Shown here: positions 56,505-64,000 of the stretch, one piece after another | Position numbering within the stretch: the first letter of the stretch is position 1 | Layout of the letters: every line of letters starts with the position of its first letter | Origin: Enterobacter asburiae | GTDB taxonomy: Bacteria; Pseudomonadota; Gammaproteobacteria; Enterobacterales; Enterobacteriaceae | Direction: 5' to 3' | Length of the DNA stretch: 64,000 bases | NCBI RefSeq assembly: GCF_007035645.1 | Contig: NZ_AP019632.1 | Location: 4,278,001-4,342,000 of the forward strand | The notes under the pieces: generated by a model | The model's input: the letters and a program-made list of their open reading frames with translations, nothing else | Database searches by the model: none | Told to the model about the DNA's origin: nothing | Made by a program: the position numbers and the translations under genes

Positions 56505-57890
56505 TTACTCTACCCAACCGCCACCCAGCGCGGTAAACAGATTAATTTCGTTAACCTGTCGGGAATAGGTAAGATCGAGAATGGTTTGCTGCGTAGCGAA
56601 GAGGGAACGTTCTGCATCCAGCACTTCGATGTAACTGACAGCACCACTTGCATACAATCCTCTGGCACGCTGGAGAGTTATCTGAAGTGAATCAAGATAA
56701 CGCTGCTGTGACTCAAGTTGCTGGCTAAGGCTGTCGCGCAGCGCAAGCGTGTCGGAAACATCCTTAAAGGCTGACTGAATTTTTTGTTCGTAATTAACCA
56801 CCGACTGTTGCTGGCGAATTTCAGCCAGCTTCAGATTGGCTTTATTCCTGCCAGCATTAAATATAGGAATTTCAATTTTAGGGATAAAATTCCACATTCC
56901 ACTTCCTGACGTAAACAGGCTGGACAGCTCCGTACTGCTTGCGGAAAGACCACTGGTCAGGGTAATGGAGGGGAAAAAGGCCGCTCGCGCTGCGCCAATA
57001 TTGGCATCAGCCGCTTTCAGCTGATATTCCGCTTCCATAATATCCGGTCGCTGCAGCAAAATTTGTGAAGACAGATTTGGTGGCAATTTTACTGGTGCTA
57101 TCTCCCCGCCTTTCATCCCTTTTTCTGACGGAAGTGCGCGGTACGTTCCCAGCACCAGTTGCAGGGCATTGTTTGCCTGAGCCAGATCGCCTTCTCGTTT
57201 GGCTATTTCGGCGCGGGTACTTTCGATTTGTCCTCTCGCCTGTTCAAGCGCCAGAACGTTCGTACTCCCGGTCACGAGCTGCTGCTCAACGAAAGCATAG
57301 GACTGTTGATAATTTTTCAGCGTTTCCCGCGCAATACGGAGTTGTTCGTACGCCAGTTGCTGGCTGAAATAGCTTTGTGAAACGTTGGATACCAGCAGGA
57401 TGTGTACGGCCCGACGGGCTTCTTCGCTGGCAAAGTAGTTCTGGCGATCAGCGTCACTCATGTTCTTAAGTTTGCCGAAAAAATCGAGCTCATAGCTGAG
57501 TTCCAGACCCGCGTCGTACTCCTGTGTGGTCGGCTTGTCGCCTTTCAGGCCACCGCTGTATGTGATCCCGGATGAGGCATTCAACTGGGGATAACGATCT
57601 GCATCCGTGACGTTGAACTGGGCCCGGGCCTCTTCAACCTTCAGGGCAGCCATTCTCAAATCACGGTTATTATTCAGGGCTTCAGTAATCAGCCGTGTAA
57701 CCTGGGGATCGACAAAAAAGTTACGCCAGCCCGTATCCTGATAACCATTCACTGCTGGCGTCAGGCTGTTTCGGGACAGTGAAAACTGCTGGGGTACCGG
57801 TGCTGCCGGGCGCTGATATTCAGGAGCCAGAGAGACACAACCGGCCAGGATGAATATCGTGCTAATGCTGAGTAATTTTAATTTGAACAT
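56505..57890 (-). CDS. silC: SilC outer-membrane efflux channel lipoprotein
   Basis: 461-residue outer-membrane factor, CusC/TolC type, with lipobox L-A-G-C near residue 17 and two repeats of coiled-coil plus strands. The start at 57890 gives the family length and a proper signal peptide; an open frame of 101 more codons upstream lies in the silC-silR promoter and is not a gene. First gene of silCFBA(G)P. Confidence 0.92.
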   Translation of the reverse strand: MFKLKLLSISTIFILAGCVSLAPEYQRPAAPVPQQFSLSRNSLTPAVNGYQDTGWRNFFVDPQVTRLITEALNNNRDLRMAALKVEEARAQFNVTDADRYPQLNASSGITYSGGLKGDKPTTQEYDAGLELSYELDFFGKLKNMSDADRQNYFASEEARRAVHILLVSNVSQSYFSQQLAYEQLRIARETLKNYQQSYAFVEQQLVTGSTNVLALEQARGQIESTRAEIAKREGDLAQANNALQLVLGTYRALPSEKGMKGGEIAPVKLPPNLSSQILLQRPDIMEAEYQLKAADANIGAARAAFFPSITLTSGLSASSTELSSLFTSGSGMWNFIPKIEIPIFNAGRNKANLKLAEIRQQQSVVNYEQKIQSAFKDVSDTLALRDSLSQQLESQQRYLDSLQITLQRARGLYASGAVSYIEVLDAERSLFATQQTILDLTYSRQVNEINLFTALGGGWVE

Positions 57891-57992
57891 AACGCTTCTC
57901 GTCCAGGCAGACCTGGTAAATGGTTCAAATGAAGTCCAGAGTATTGATAGGGGTACTTTACCGAACGCTCTCTGTTTGGCGGGTGACAGGAT

Positions 57993-58010
57993 AATGACAA
58001 TGTTGTCATT
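57993..58010. promoter_or_regulatory. SilR/CusR box in the silC-silR divergent promoter
   Basis: AATGACAATGTTGTCATT: 8-bp half-sites AATGACAA and TTGTCATT around TG. It is placed 103 bp before the silC start and 70 bp before the silR start, as in the cusC-cusR region, and is expected to control both. Confidence 0.82.
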
Positions 58011-58079
58011 TTTGCTGTAATCCGTTGATAACGATCGTGGGCGCAATAGAATGACCTTAGCAGCCAGCCGGGGAGCAAG

Positions 58080-58760
58080 ATGAAAATATTGATCGTCGAA
58101 GACGAAATTAAAACAGGTGAATATCTCAGCAAAGGGCTTACAGAGGCAGGGTTCGTAGTGGATCACGCTGATAATGGTCTTACCGGATATCATCTCGCCA
58201 TGACAGCCGAGTATGATTTAGTCATTCTGGACATCATGCTGCCTGATGTGAACGGCTGGGATATCATCCGCATGCTGCGCACTGCCGGAAAGGGTATGCC
58301 GGTCTTACTGCTGACGGCCCTCGGCACGATCGAACACAGGGTCAAAGGACTGGAACTGGGTGCGGACGATTATCTGGTTAAACCCTTTGCGTTTGCCGAA
58401 CTGCTGGCCCGGGTGAGAACTCTTCTGAGGCGGGGAAACACGATGATCACGGAAAGCCAGTTTAAGGTGGCTGACCTCTCTATTGATCTCGTATCCAGAA
58501 AAGTTAGCCGCGCCGGGAACCGCATTGTGCTCACCAGTAAAGAGTTCAGCCTGCTGGAATTCTTCATTCGCCATCAGGGAGAAGTTCTTCCCCGCTCCCT
58601 GATTGCCTCTCAGGTCTGGGACATGAATTTTGACAGCGACACTAACGCGATTGATGTCGCAGTAAAGCGACTCCGCGCTAAAATAGACAACGATTACGAG
58701 ACAAAACTGATCCAGACAGTGCGGGGCGTGGGCTACATGCTGGAGATCCCGGATGCATAG
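58080..58760 (+). CDS. silR: SilR silver response regulator
   Basis: 226-residue OmpR-family regulator, phospho-acceptor Asp in V-I-L-D-I-M-L-P near residue 51, K-P-F-A-F near residue 101, and a C-terminal winged helix. It is closely alike to CusR and PcoR. It overlaps silS by 8 bp. It activates silC and silE when Ag(I)/Cu(I) is sensed. Confidence 0.92.
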   Translation: MKILIVEDEIKTGEYLSKGLTEAGFVVDHADNGLTGYHLAMTAEYDLVILDIMLPDVNGWDIIRMLRTAGKGMPVLLLTALGTIEHRVKGLELGADDYLVKPFAFAELLARVRTLLRRGNTMITESQFKVADLSIDLVSRKVSRAGNRIVLTSKEFSLLEFFIRHQGEVLPRSLIASQVWDMNFDSDTNAIDVAVKRLRAKIDNDYETKLIQTVRGVGYMLEIPDA

Positions 58761-60228
58761 CAAACCGTCCAGACGACCTTTCTCACTCGCTCTGCGGCTG
58801 ACCTTTTTTATCAGCCTGTCCACAATACTGGCGTTTATCGCCTTCACCTGGTTTATGCTGCATTCTGTTGATAAGCATTTTGCCGAGCAGGATGTCAGCG
58901 ATCTGCACCAAATCAGCACCACACTAAACCGTATCCTGCAGTCTCCGGTTGATCCGGATGAAAAGAAAATAAGCAAAATAAAGGAATCGATCGCCAGCTA
59001 CCGTAACGTTGTTCTTTTGCTACTTAATCCCCGGGGAGAGGTGCTGTACAGCTCTGTGCAGGGGGCTGCTTTACGCTCTGCTGTGAATTCAGCCGATTTT
59101 AGCGAGCATAGCCGTGCACGTGATGTCTTTCTCTGGACGGTGGAGGATCCTGCGAGACCGATGGATACCGGGTCCGGAATGAAGATGGAAACATACAGAA
59201 TTATCGCTTCCTCTGGTCAGGCGATATTTCAGGGCAAACAGCAGAACTATGTCATGCTGACTGGCCTCTCCATTAATTTCCATCTCCATTACCTCGATGC
59301 GCTGAAAAAAAATCTGATTGCGATCGCTGTCGTGATAAGTCTGCTAATTGTTCTGATCATTCGCATTGCTGTCCGTCAGGGGCACCTGCCACTTCGTAAT
59401 GTCAGCAATGCCATTAAAAACATCACCTCCGAGAATCTTGATGCGCGGCTGGAACCGACACGCGTTCCCATTGAGCTGGAGCAGCTGGTTATCTCGTTCA
59501 ATCATATGATTGGAAAGATTGAGGATGTTTTTACCCGCCAGGCCAATTTCTCTGCCGATATCGCGCACGAGATCAGAACACCCATCACCAATCTGGTGAC
59601 GCAGACTGAAATCGCTCTGAGTCAGGATCGAACCCAGAAGGAACTTGAGGATGTCCTCTATTCCAGCCTTGAAGAGTATAACCGGATGACAAAAATGGTC
59701 AGCGACATGCTGTTCCTGGCGCAGGCGGACAATAATCAGCTGATACCTGACAGGGTTCGGTTTGACCTCAGAGCAGAAGTCATGAAAGTCTTCGAGTTTT
59801 TCGAAGCCTGGGCCGAAGAACGAAATATCACGCTCAAATTTAACGGGATGCCCTGCCTGGTTGAGGGAGATCCACAAATGTTCAGAAGAGCGATCAATAA
59901 TCTGTTATCCAATGCCCTGCGTTATACCCCAGAGGGACAGGCAATCACCGTCTCAATAAGAGAGCAGGAGAGCTTTTTTGACCTTGTGATTGAAAATCCG
60001 GGGAAACCAATCCCTGAAGAGCATTTATCAAGGCTGTTTGACCGTTTTTATCGGGTGGATCCGTCCAGACAACGAAAAGGAGAAGGCAGCGGCATCGGCC
60101 TTGCGATTGTGAAGTCAATCGTGGAAGCACATCACGGAAGAGTGCAGGTGGAATCGGACGTACGCTCAACTCGTTTTATCTTATCCGTGCCCAGACTTGA
60201 GAAAATGATTCCGGAAACCCAATACTGA
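58753..60228 (+). CDS. silS: SilS silver-sensing histidine kinase
   Basis: 491-residue sensor kinase. Two membrane helices (about 14-37 and 186-207) border a periplasmic domain; HAMP, then His in [10 protein letters not shown] near residue 272, N-N-L-L-S-N-A near residue 380 and G-S-G-I-G-L-A near residue 445. It senses periplasmic Ag(I)/Cu(I). It is co-transcribed with silR. Confidence 0.92.
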   Translation: MHSKPSRRPFSLALRLTFFISLSTILAFIAFTWFMLHSVDKHFAEQDVSDLHQISTTLNRILQSPVDPDEKKISKIKESIASYRNVVLLLLNPRGEVLYSSVQGAALRSAVNSADFSEHSRARDVFLWTVEDPARPMDTGSGMKMETYRIIASSGQAIFQGKQQNYVMLTGLSINFHLHYLDALKKNLIAIAVVISLLIVLIIRIAVRQGHLPLRNVSNAIKNITSENLDARLEPTRVPIELEQLVISFNHMIGKIEDVFTRQANFSADIAHEIRTPITNLVTQTEIALSQDRTQKELEDVLYSSLEEYNRMTKMVSDMLFLAQADNNQLIPDRVRFDLRAEVMKVFEFFEAWAEERNITLKFNGMPCLVEGDPQMFRRAINNLLSNALRYTPEGQAITVSIREQESFFDLVIENPGKPIPEEHLSRLFDRFYRVDPSRQRKGEGSGIGLAIVKSIVEAHHGRVQVESDVRSTRFILSVPRLEKMIPETQY

Positions 60229-60241
60229 GAATAAAGATTTA

Positions 60242-60259
60242 AATGACAAAGATGTCATT
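60242..60259. promoter_or_regulatory. SilR-type box upstream of silE
   Basis: AATGACAAAGATGTCATT: inverted AATGACA / TGTCATT around AAGA, close in form to the silC box. It lies 220 bp before the silE start, after silS, and supports separate induction of silE. Confidence 0.65.
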
Positions 60260-60478
60260 AGCCTGTCATGCAGCAAACAGAAGCCATTCGATATAATTAG
60301 TGCAACTTATCAGGAAGGCTGGATTGCTTCATCAATACCCGGCGTCAGAGTACGCCAGGAAATGAATATCCAGTCCTCTCCCGGAGAAATAAACACTGCC
60401 GAACCTGTTTCAGTTATGGAACTGAAAACACCGGTTGTACTTCCCCGGACATCACTAATTCAGAAATGGAGATTTATC

Positions 60479-60910
60479 ATGAAAAATATCGTATTAGCAT
60501 CCTTGCTGGGCTTTGGTTTAATTTCTTCGGCCTGGGCCACTGAAACCGTGAATATTCATGAACGCGTCAACAATGCACAGGCTCCTGCTCACCAGATGCA
60601 GTCTGCTGCGGCTCCTGTCGGGATCCAGGGGACTGCTCCTCGTATGGCCGGTATGGACCAGCATGAACAGGCCATTATTGCTCATGAAACCATGACGAAC
60701 GGATCGGCGGATGCGCACCAGAAAATGGTGGAAAGTCATCAGAAGATGATGGGAAATAACACTGTATCCACGCCCGTTTCGTCAACGTCTTACGCTGCGA
60801 TGGATGAGCATGAAAGAGCAGCGGTTGCCCACGAATTCATGAATAACGGTCAGTCCGGCCCACATCAGGCCATGGCCGAAGCGCACCGCCGTATGAGCAA
60901 TGCAGGCTGA
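60479..60910 (+). CDS. silE: SilE periplasmic silver-binding protein
   Basis: 143-residue secreted protein with signal peptide (M-K-N-I-V-L-A-S..., cleavage after A-W-A-T-E region near residue 20). The disordered mature part has repeated H-x2-M, M-x3-H type sites (H-Q-M-Q, M-D-Q-H-E-Q, H-Q-K-M-V-E-S-H-Q-K-M). It takes up several Ag(I) ions and buffers the periplasm. The start at 60479 gives the known SilE length; the open frame upstream lies in the promoter. Confidence 0.92.
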   Translation: MKNIVLASLLGFGLISSAWATETVNIHERVNNAQAPAHQMQSAAAPVGIQGTAPRMAGMDQHEQAIIAHETMTNGSADAHQKMVESHQKMMGNNTVSTPVSSTSYAAMDEHERAAVAHEFMNNGQSGPHQAMAEAHRRMSNAG

Positions 60911-60985
60911 ATGCGACTGTAGTATCCGTGCTTTTAACCTTTCCTTGATAGATTATTCCTTGACCGTATATGTGGCTACATTTTG

Positions 60986-61007
60986 GCCCCCATCAGGGGG
61001 CTTTTTT
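60986..61007 (+). terminator. silE: Rho-independent terminator of silE
   Basis: GCCCCCATCAGGGGGC stem-loop followed directly by TTTTTT, 75 bp after the silE stop. A strong terminator, so the DUF305 gene needs its own promoter. Confidence 0.9.
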
Positions 61008-61057
61008 ATCTGACTCAGCTACAATTAACCGGTAACTACCTTACAAGGAACTATTGT

Positions 61058-61408
61058 ATGAAAATCAAAAATTCCCTATTTGTAATACTGATGTTATCCC
61101 TGCCTGCAATTTCTGCTGAACATTCTGAAATGAACATGTCAGATATGACCTCATCAGCATCGTCACAGGAATACATGGCGGGGATGAAAGATATGCATGA
61201 CAAAATGATGGCCGCCGTTAATGAGCCAGATCCCGACAAGGCCTTTGCAAAAGGCATGGTTGCACACCATGAAGGGGCAATAGCAATGGCTGAAACCGAG
61301 CTGAAGTATGGAAAAGATCCCGAAATGAGAAAGCTTGCGCAGGACATCATTAAAGCTCAGAAAGGTGAAATCGAGCAGATGAATAAATGGCTTGGCAGTC
61401 AAAAATAA
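61058..61408 (+). CDS. DUF305 secreted metal-binding protein
   Basis: 116-residue protein with signal peptide (M-K-I-K-N-S-L-F..., cleavage after I-S-A) and a four-helix DUF305/ferritin-like domain. Conserved H-H-E-G-A-I-A-M-A near residue 70 and K-D-M-H-D-K-M-M motif hold His/Met ligands. DUF305 proteins (such as CopM) bind copper/silver in the periplasm. AAGGAA supports the ATG at 61058. It stands behind silE as a further accessory buffer. Confidence 0.8.
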   Translation: MKIKNSLFVILMLSLPAISAEHSEMNMSDMTSSASSQEYMAGMKDMHDKMMAAVNEPDPDKAFAKGMVAHHEGAIAMAETELKYGKDPEMRKLAQDIIKAQKGEIEQMNKWLGSQK

Positions 61409-61484
61409 AGATTGCAAAAACGCCATAATAAGCGTAATTTTAATTCACTCCCGGGCACGGGAGCCTGTTAAACGTTAAATAATT

Positions 61485-61508
61485 AAAACCCGATTAATTT
61501 CGGGTTTT
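61485..61508. terminator. Bidirectional terminator between DUF305 and OLD-family genes
   Basis: AAAACCCGATTAATTTCGGGTTTT: arms AAAACCCGA / TCGGGTTTT, with T-runs on both strands. It ends both the DUF305 transcript and the minus-strand OLD-type gene. 61409-61574 holds nothing else. Confidence 0.85.
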
Positions 61509-61574
61509 TTATATACTATACTCCGGTCCTTTGCTGTGGACCGGAATATATGCAGCAGCGATAATTTTTACACA

Positions 61575-63401
61575 TTATCTCGTCATGGCAACAATATCGC
61601 TCAGGATCTCAACCAGCTCAATCCTTTCCTGCATTCCGTCATGATAGGTTGATCTTGAGATGATTCTTTCCGCTGTCATCCGGGGCCAGAATTTATCAAG
61701 CACATTATCGGGCTTCATTCCCACCGCCCGGCCAATTATTTTTTTAGCATCACAGGTGTCCGTAAACGTGACGGCTACACCGGTCATTTCTTCGATCAGA
61801 TCCGGGCAGAGATAGTTCTCTATTTCACGTTTACGCGTGGCGAAGAATACCTTACCGGCATCCTCCACTTCTCTTTTACGTTTCTGAATGGACATAACCT
61901 GTGCAGGGTCTCCCCCAATATCGGAGTCCAGAAAAACGCACCAGGGAAGCCCCAGATCGTTGGCCAGATTCAATGTAACCCAGTGTTTGACGCTGCCACA
62001 CCCTCCTATGAGGACTGGCACTATTTTCACGTCCTCCAGAGAGGCTGGCAGCACACCTGACTGTTTTAATGAACTGGCCGCATGCCTCAGGAAAGTGACA
62101 TCCGACTTTCCCTCTACCAGAACAATCCCCTGCGCCCTTTCCATACCGGTCTCTGGTAGCACCCCCAGGCTTTCAGTGGCTTCCTTCAGCACAGCGTCAT
62201 CCGGCATTTTTACTACGGGTTCACCCGCCTCATTTCGGGTGACATAACGTACACCTTCGACAGGGATCAATCCGGCCAGCGCCGGGACATGGGTGGTGAC
62301 GATAATCTGACGGTGCGGCTGGCCTGCCAGTGCCAGCAACGCTTTCATCAGCATCATCTGATAGTTTGGATGCTGTGACGTTTCAGGCTCTTCGATGGCA
62401 TAAATCATGTTTCTGGGCGTCCCCGCGACATTCTTTTCAGCCTCAGCCCGGAAAAAATTCAACAGGATAAGCCTCCTTATCCCGCTGCCGCGCTTATTGA
62501 TGGGGATGCCATTTTCCCCGTCCAGGGTGAAATTGAAGGTCCACTTGGGTTTTTCCTTAAATCGTGGAGTCAGTTCACTGGCGAGTTCGGGGGCCATTTC
62601 ACGTAATTTATCCAGCGTTCTCTGTGCGACATCCAGTACGCTGTCCTGGATCTCATTTTCCAGCGCTGTAATTTTGTCCTGCAGCGCCGCCTGAGCGTCT
62701 TTTACGGCCTGCTGTAAGGGGTTTTTAGCTTCTGAATCCCCGTCGCTGCTTTCCCTGTCGGCTTTGAAAATCGCATACGTGGGCAGCAAATCGAGGATCT
62801 TACCCCATAATGATTTTGTGTCGGTTCCAAACTCTTTATCGACATCCAGCAACATTTCCGAACAGGTATAGGGAGCGGCGGCTTCCCTGATGGCCTGACG
62901 CCATAACGATGCGGTGCGTTTATCCGCCACATTTTTTTCAACTTCTTTTCCCACCGCCTTGAGTTCGGAAATTTTCATGCCCAGTAAATTTCTCAGGGGC
63001 TCCTCATCCGGGTGGATGCAGCGGATGCAGGTCTGCTCCGGTTTTCCTGAGGTCGTTGCTTTAAACGTTTTGACGATTTCAAAATTGCCGTCTTCATTCA
63101 GCAGATGTTCTGAGGCGAGCGTGGTCTGCACCCTGTCGTCGATCATGATAAAATCGGGCAGATCATCGAATTCACAGGCTATTTCAAAACGGCCCTCCCC
63201 TTCTCTCAGGCTGAAACAGTTCATGTCATTCTTGTCAGCCTTCATTCCTTCTGTTTCAAAAAAAATAGCCAGCGCTTCCAGAAGCGTTGATTTCCCAAAG
63301 TCATTACGACCAACAATGCCCGTCATGCCTTCATCAATAATGATTGATGTAGAGTTTCTGTAGCCTCTGAAGTTTTTCAGTTTTAATTTTTTGAGCCGCA
63401 T
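61575..63401 (-). CDS. OLD-family ATP-dependent nuclease (AAA ATPase + TOPRIM)
   Basis: 608-residue protein. N-terminal SMC/RecF-like ATPase: Walker A in G-R-N-D-F-G-K-S-T near residue 31, signature R-G-S-G-I-R-R-L near residue 295, Walker B in Y-A-I-E-E-P-E near residue 330. C-terminal TOPRIM: V-L-V-E-G-K-S-D near residue 429 and D-S-D-I-G-G near residue 495. No UvrD-like helicase gene lies next to it, so it fits class 1 (stand-alone) OLD nucleases, a group with anti-phage members. The ATG at 63401 has AGGA 7 bp upstream. GC and position suggest a late arrival. Confidence 0.8.
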   Translation of the reverse strand: MRLKKLKLKNFRGYRNSTSIIIDEGMTGIVGRNDFGKSTLLEALAIFFETEGMKADKNDMNCFSLREGEGRFEIACEFDDLPDFIMIDDRVQTTLASEHLLNEDGNFEIVKTFKATTSGKPEQTCIRCIHPDEEPLRNLLGMKISELKAVGKEVEKNVADKRTASLWRQAIREAAAPYTCSEMLLDVDKEFGTDTKSLWGKILDLLPTYAIFKADRESSDGDSEAKNPLQQAVKDAQAALQDKITALENEIQDSVLDVAQRTLDKLREMAPELASELTPRFKEKPKWTFNFTLDGENGIPINKRGSGIRRLILLNFFRAEAEKNVAGTPRNMIYAIEEPETSQHPNYQMMLMKALLALAGQPHRQIIVTTHVPALAGLIPVEGVRYVTRNEAGEPVVKMPDDAVLKEATESLGVLPETGMERAQGIVLVEGKSDVTFLRHAASSLKQSGVLPASLEDVKIVPVLIGGCGSVKHWVTLNLANDLGLPWCVFLDSDIGGDPAQVMSIQKRKREVEDAGKVFFATRKREIENYLCPDLIEEMTGVAVTFTDTCDAKKIIGRAVGMKPDNVLDKFWPRMTAERIISRSTYHDGMQERIELVEILSDIVAMTR

Positions 63402-64000
63402 ATGAAGTCCTGTGTGTAAGAAAGCGTTTTGCTGCAACCTGAATACAAAATATATTTTCAAATGCCTGCCAGCATGCAGGGATAACCGTTATTGAGAATA
63501 TCTTAACGACATTTCTGGATTATGATCTGGTCGCGCTTTCTGAACTTTACTGCTCCTCAAAACACCGGAAGCCAACTTGTGGTTCGATACATGGCTAAGT
63601 TAAAACTCCAGAATGATGGGTAATAATTTCAATGCTCATTATATTTTTTGGAACTGACTCATGGCTTTTATGACTTAAATGATAATAATACACATTCTTT
63701 GATATTAATTATGTCGTACGGACATTGATAAATTTAAAGGTAGATAGATTTTCATTTACGGATTATTTCCTAAATTCATCGATAATGTGATCGACATAAA
63801 ATTTTCATTTAAGAGTGAAGAGATAATTTATGGTTGTCCGAAACAGCTCAAACTGGTGTATTTAACATAACAGAAGAAACGAAAGGCTTCATAGCAACCT
63901 GATACTTCAGGCCGCTAAGGGGTTAATATTGCTGCAGACAATTAGACCGGGAAGCGCATGGCGTCACCATTTCTCCCGCCTGGCTGGAAGTGAAGAATCA
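63402..64000. other. AT-rich end region without a supportable gene
   Basis: About 600 bp, AT-rich, stops in every frame. From 63930 to the end one plus-strand frame is open and reads L-D-R-E-A-H-G-V-T-I-S-P-A-W-L-E-V-K-N, which looks like real protein, possibly the start or a remnant of a gene that goes on beyond the window. No start or family could be set. Several short inverted words (TGTCGTACGGACA at 63711) occur. Confidence 0.4.

Noticed and set aside
57891..58193. 101-codon N-terminal extension of SilC
   Set aside because: It would cover the silC-silR promoter and its SilR box, and would put the lipoprotein signal in the middle of the protein.
37400..64000. Transposase, integrase or tns genes that would show how the metal island moved
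   Set aside because: None found within the window. The mobile character rests on gene content and base composition only.
1..64000. CRISPR arrays, tRNA or rRNA genes
   Set aside because: No regular repeat-spacer series, no cloverleaf-like or rRNA sequence noticed on either strand by eye.

Overview
The window is enterobacterial chromosome, most probably Enterobacter cloacae complex or a close relative. Its backbone genes (tusA, yhhQ, dcrB, yhhS, yhhT, acpT) have the order known from Escherichia coli, and it also carries a complete arnBCADTEF operon and a padC gene typical of Enterobacter/Klebsiella relatives. The genus is inferred from gene content and was not tested.

Region 1 (1-4160) is conserved core: the end of tusA, yhhQ, dcrB, yhhS and yhhT, closed by a terminator. 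Region 2 (4170-20125) is a complete aryl polyene (APE) cluster inserted between yhhT and acpT. It has 18 co-oriented, mostly overlapping genes in the order A to R, encoding two ACPs, an acyl-ACP ligase, ketosynthases with a chain-length-factor-like partner, a ketoreductase, two hot-dog dehydratases, a thioesterase, a methyltransferase, acyl and glycosyl transferases, a LolA-like carrier, an MMPL exporter and two lipoproteins. The phosphopantetheinyl transferase AcpT follows directly and is the natural activator of the two ACPs. The expected product is a lipid-anchored, outer-membrane aryl polyene pigment.

Region 3 (20073-27568, minus strand) is arnBCADTEF, which adds L-Ara4N to lipid A and gives cationic-peptide and polymyxin resistance. 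It is preceded by a PmrA-box-like repeat. Region 4 (27700-37400) is a mosaic of small units: padC with a divergent LysR regulator and an SDR, an NlpC/P60 peptidase, a HAD phosphatase, a TerC protein and a K+-channel-like protein with structured leaders, and an uncharacterised catabolic module (ACS-type MFS transporter, IclR regulator, RraA-like aldolase, D-2-hydroxyacid dehydrogenase) whose two transcription units share colinear promoter regions.

Region 5 (about 37400 to the end) looks like a lower-GC acquired metal-resistance island. It holds rcnR/rcnA (Ni/Co efflux), pcoABCDRS and pcoE (periplasmic copper detoxification), a pcoE paralogue, an M23 peptidase, a DUF2933 protein, silP, a DUF411 protein, silABFC, silRS, silE, and then a DUF305 protein. 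CusR/SilR/PcoR-type palindromes lie in front of the pco and sil units. An OLD-family ATPase/TOPRIM nuclease, a candidate phage-defence gene, lies beyond it. The last 600 bases hold no gene I can support.

Most distinctive observations: the paired 113-bp regulatory regions of the hydroxyacid module, an RcnA with a large inserted domain, three SilE/PcoE paralogues in one island, an M23 peptidase without an export signal, and two small ORFs at island junctions.
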